A model generated the notes under the pieces. That model had not been told where the DNA came from. It saw only the letters and a program-made list of their open reading frames with translations, and made no database searches. Positions 60,594-64,000 of a stretch of 64,000 nt of DNA are shown piece by piece (positions within the stretch are counted from its first letter, which is position 1; every line of letters starts with the position of its first letter). The position numbers and the translations under genes are program-made. Source of the DNA: Fistularia commersonii (lineage: Eukaryota > Chordata > Actinopteri > Syngnathiformes > Fistulariidae); NCBI GenBank assembly GCA_037954325.1, contig JBBMNZ010000001.1:14419758-14483757 (forward strand), read 5' to 3'.

Positions 60594-62186
60594 CAGTGGG
60601 AAGAACAAGTATTTGATGCACTGCTGATTTTTCACCTTTTTATACTTGCAAAGCATGTAAAGGTCTGTAATATTTATCATAGGTCCTCTTCAACTGTGGG
60701 TGACGGAATCTAGAATAAAACTCCAGAAAAAACACATTGTATGATTTTTAAGTAATTAATTTGCATTTTATCGCATGACATAAGTATCTGACACATCAGA
60801 AAAACGGAACTTAATATTCGGTCCAGAAACCTTTGTTGGCAATTACAGAGAGCAGACATTTCCTGTAGTTCTAGGTTTGCACACACTGGAGCAGGGATTT
60901 TGGCACCTCTCCTCCATACAGATCTTCTCCAGATCCTTCAGATTTAGGCACAGTCGCTGGGCAAGATGGACTTTCAGCCCCATTCAAAGATTTTCTATTG
61001 GGTTCAGATCTGGAGACTAGCTAGGGCACTCCAGGACCTTGAGATGCTTCTTACTGAGCCACTCCTTAGTTGCCTTGGTTGTGTGTTTCGGGTCGTTGTC
61101 ATGCTGGAGAACCCAGCCACGACCCATCTTCAAGGTTCTACAGAGAGAAAGAGGTTGTTGGCCAAGATCTTGCGATATATGGCCCAATTCATCATCCCCT
61201 CAATACGGTGCAGTCGTCCTGTCCCCTTTGCAGAAAAGCATCCCCTAAGAATGATGTTTCCACCTCCATGCTTCACAGTTGGAATGGTGTTCTTGGGGTT
61301 GTATTCATCCTTCTTCTTCCTTAAAACACAGCGAGTGGAGTTCAGACCAAAAAGCTCTATTTTTGTCTCATCAGACCACATGACCGTCCTCCATTCCTTC
61401 TCTGGATCACCCTGATGGTCAATGGCAAACTTCAGACAGACCTGGACATGTACTGGCTTGCGCAGCGGGACCTTATATGCGCTGCAGGATTTTAATCCAT
61501 GACAGCGTAGTGTGTTACTAATGTTTTTTTTTGACACTGTGGTCCTAGCTCCTGTCAGGTCATTGACCAGGTCCAGACATGTAGTTCTGGGCTGATCCCT
61601 CACCTTCCTCATGACCATTGATGCCCTGCAAGGTGAGAGCTTGCATGGTCTGAGGGAGATCGACCATCATCTTGAACTTCTTCCATCTTCTAATACTTGT
61701 GCCAACAGCTGTTGCCGTCTCATCAAACTGCTTGCCCATTGTTCTGTAGCCCATCCCAGCCTTGTGCAGGTCTACAATTTTATCACTGATGTGCTTACAT
61801 AGCTCTCCAGTCTAGGCCATTGTGGAGAGGTTGGAGTTGGTTTGACTGAGTGTGTGGACAGGTGTCTTTTATGTAGGTAACAAGTTCAAACTAATGCATT
61901 TAATACAGGTAGTAAGTGGAGAACAGGAGAGCTTCTTGTAGAAGAACTAATAGGTCTGTTAGAGCCACAATTCTTACTGGATGGTAGGTGATCAAATACT
62001 TAGGTCATGCAATAAAATGATAATTAATTACTTAAAAATCATACAATGTGTTCTTCTGGATTTTTGTTTTAGATTCCGTCACAGTTGAAGAATACCTATG
62101 GTAAATAATAACAGACCTCAACATGCTTTGTAAGTGGGAACAGCTGTAAAAATCAGCAGTGCATCAAAAAATGATTCTCCCCACTG
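60594..62186 (-). mobile_element. Nearly full-length Tc1-like transposon
   Basis: Inverted terminal repeats of about 200 bases start with CAGTGGG at both ends and are flanked by TA (60592-60593 and 62187-62188). Total length is 1593 bp, the usual size for fish Tc1-like elements. Both repeats contain the motif GTATGATTTTTAAGTAATTA. The transposase lies on the minus strand and is broken. Confidence 0.93.
60811..61820 (-). pseudogene. Tc1-like transposase, inactivated
   Basis: The frame starts with ATG at 61820 but has a stop as its third codon, and at least two frameshifts follow. The longest clean part (61618-61130) includes the HTH-side sequence VSKKNISNTLRCHGLKS, then VMWSDETKIELFGLN carrying the first catalytic Asp. 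Further on, a second frame reads SPDLNPIENLW, the usual place of the final acidic residue. It stops with TAA at 60813-60811. It cannot make an active enzyme. Confidence 0.9.
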
Positions 62187-64000
62187 TATGTCAACGATGT
62201 ATATAACTAAGATTCAGCAGAAAAAAACAAACTCTAAAGGTGTCAGCAAAATAAAGGTATAATGGAAGTTACATTGCCATAATCACATTAAGGCACTGCA
62301 TGATGACATCTTGGATAGAAACCATGTGGTCAAGTCTTTGGTACACACAAAGCTGGACTGAGTCTGCGCCCATGACCATAAAGCAGTTTCATGTTGCAGC
62401 AAACAACCACGGTCATAATCTTCTATCTTCCTGGTGGCTAGAAGACATGAGGGATGAGTACTAACATGAAAATGTTGAAATAAGCTTCATCTATTTCAAA
62501 ACACAGCTTAGCATACCTTGTAGCCTTTTAAACACTCAGAATGGTATTAAGAACTCAGAATTCCAGGGTTGTACCTTTTGCATATATACACTGTAATGTA
62601 AAGGACTTTGTTTGAGCCACAGAAGCTACAGAGCAAGTAAAAAATAAATAATTCATACAGAGGAATGAAGAAATTGCATGTCATACGAAACCATTATTCA
62701 GAACAATTACATAAGATGTACATGATATATGATCCCAAATTATGATACTTGTTCATTAAGCTGAATGACTGAGTACACGTTGAGTGTCACAGATTTTTCT
62801 CTCCGCAAATTGTATGGTGGTAAGCATGATAGATGACAGAAATACATACAGAGCCAGTAAATGTGAAAGGTCTGGAAGACATATGAAGAAAAATTGAAGT
62901 TGTATAACAGTGTGACTTTGGCAGATGCTCAGAGTTCCAGCGGGTTCCACATTTTTATGTATGTCTTAGCATGCTATTTTTTGACTTATGGTGTATAAGC
63001 CAGAAATATGTTTCACAGATGGAACGAACTCTACACACCCCCTAAACAAAGTATTGATATTAATGTACAAGTAAGATCAACAAACCTGCATCTTTTTGTA
63101 AGGCTTGTACCTCATGTTCGTGATGTGCTCCCAAGCACCAATACCTGCATGTGTGTCACAGAAAAAAAAAGTTCAAAATCAGGAAGAAATTCTTTTGCAA
63201 TGAACAGAGGAGAATTGTTTCAAAGCCATGAAATTTTCATATGGTTTGAACAAGTGTAGTAACCCTTATCTTGAACTCATGAAAATTACAAATATTTATC
63301 GAAGATTATATTAAACTGTATGGCACAATTACTACAAACTGTTAAAAATGTCAAATCCAAATAGGAGGTTGGCAATATATAAATTGTATTTCTCAAAAAC
63401 AACCAATTCTTTTAAACTGCAAAATTATTATTATCCGTATACAAATCACTTTTTCAGGTAGTTAATTGATTCATTTCAATACCAGACCAAACTAGCCAGG
63501 GATGGCAAACTAGCGTCTCTTGGAATTGTTGTCTTATCATGCTTGCAGACTTTGTATGGCTAGTTCCAGGTTACGAGAGACTCAGAGCTTCTCTTATGAT
63601 TGACTCAACGGGGCACCTCTCCTGGAGCAGGCCCTGGGTGGGAAGCCCATGGAGGAGCCCCTGGTTGCTCAGCGAGTGTAGGAACCCTCGCGAGTTTCCG
63701 GCAGAAAACTTGTGTGTTGAGATTTTTTTCCAGACAAAGATAAGGGTCACCTCCTTGCATTGGGAAAGAGTTGCACCTGATGACCCAGTAGTTGTGCCAG
63801 GAGACTTCAATGCCCGTGGGCATAGTAACAGAAAGACAAAAAGAGGGGTGTCAATGGGAGGCATGGTTTAGGGTATATCCAGCAGTGTGTCTGAGGGTTA
63901 AGTTGCTCTTTAGAGCAACAGGACAACGATCAATGAGCAGCTGTGTAGTTATATCATCAATTGAGAGGAAGCGCTATGAGCTTGACTGAGATGAGGGGAA

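Larger units (their letters stand above)
59719..64000 (-). other. coq6: 5' intron of coq6, continuing off the window
   Basis: The next upstream coq6 exon should encode residues around SNRVSSISPGSA, and I cannot find it here, so the intron is at least 4.3 kb. Apart from the Tc1-like element it is AT-rich and without recognised genes. A plus-strand GDFNA-type stretch near 63800 might be a LINE endonuclease scrap but is too short to call. Confidence 0.55.

Noticed and set aside
63539..63871. Plus-strand GDFNA-containing open frame as a LINE endonuclease
   Set aside because: Only a very short motif fits. The flanking residues do not follow any endonuclease pattern I know.
59719..64000. First exons of coq6
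   Set aside because: I looked on the minus strand for the FAD-binding N-terminus and the SNRVSSISPG region and found neither. The gene is taken to continue beyond the window.
1..64000. CRISPR arrays, rRNA, tRNA genes, or bacterial operons
   Set aside because: No direct-repeat arrays, cloverleaf genes or tightly packed co-directional intronless genes were seen. All supported genes are intron-containing vertebrate genes.

Overview
This is nuclear DNA from a ray-finned fish, most likely a teleost. It carries intron-rich vertebrate genes with GT-AG introns, and the predicted proteins match vertebrate families along most of their length. Between the genes lie typical fish repeats: a Tc1-like element, RTE-type LINE pieces, a small hAT element, a TA-flanked MITE and many microsatellites. 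I see no prokaryotic operons, CRISPR arrays, rRNA or tRNA genes.

Layout from left to right. 1-14135 (+) holds most of atg2b, the lipid-transfer protein of autophagosome growth; its 5' end is off the left edge. 18678-19964 (+) is tmed8, a GOLD-domain protein. 23825-28203 (+) is a kelch beta-propeller gene that I cannot name. 28614-30004 (-) is a complete gstz1 (maleylacetoacetate isomerase), tail to tail with the kelch gene. About 7 kb of mostly repeat-derived sequence follows, with one unexplained exon-like block at 33047-33224. 36908-43132 (-) is bbof1, a ciliary basal body protein. After a 5.3 kb gap, 48444-53470 (+) is entpd5, an ER nucleoside diphosphatase with an unusual proline-rich linker. 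55772-59718 (-) holds the last nine exons of coq6 (ubiquinone synthesis); its first exons lie beyond the right edge, and its long intron contains a dead Tc1-like transposon.

The genes do not form one pathway. They are a syntenic block: in human, COQ6, ENTPD5, BBOF1, GSTZ1 and TMED8 lie on 14q24.3 and ATG2B on 14q32 (from memory). The coq6/entpd5 convergent pair and the entpd5/bbof1 divergent pair keep the human orientation. I found no convincing new multi-gene system. The best leads are the unnamed kelch gene, the heptad proline repeat in ENTPD5, the orphan exon at 33 kb, and an orphan promoter-like block at 15.2 kb with X-box-like motifs. Exon boundaries were worked out by hand from splice sites, reading phase and remembered human homologues; no alignment or transcript data were available.
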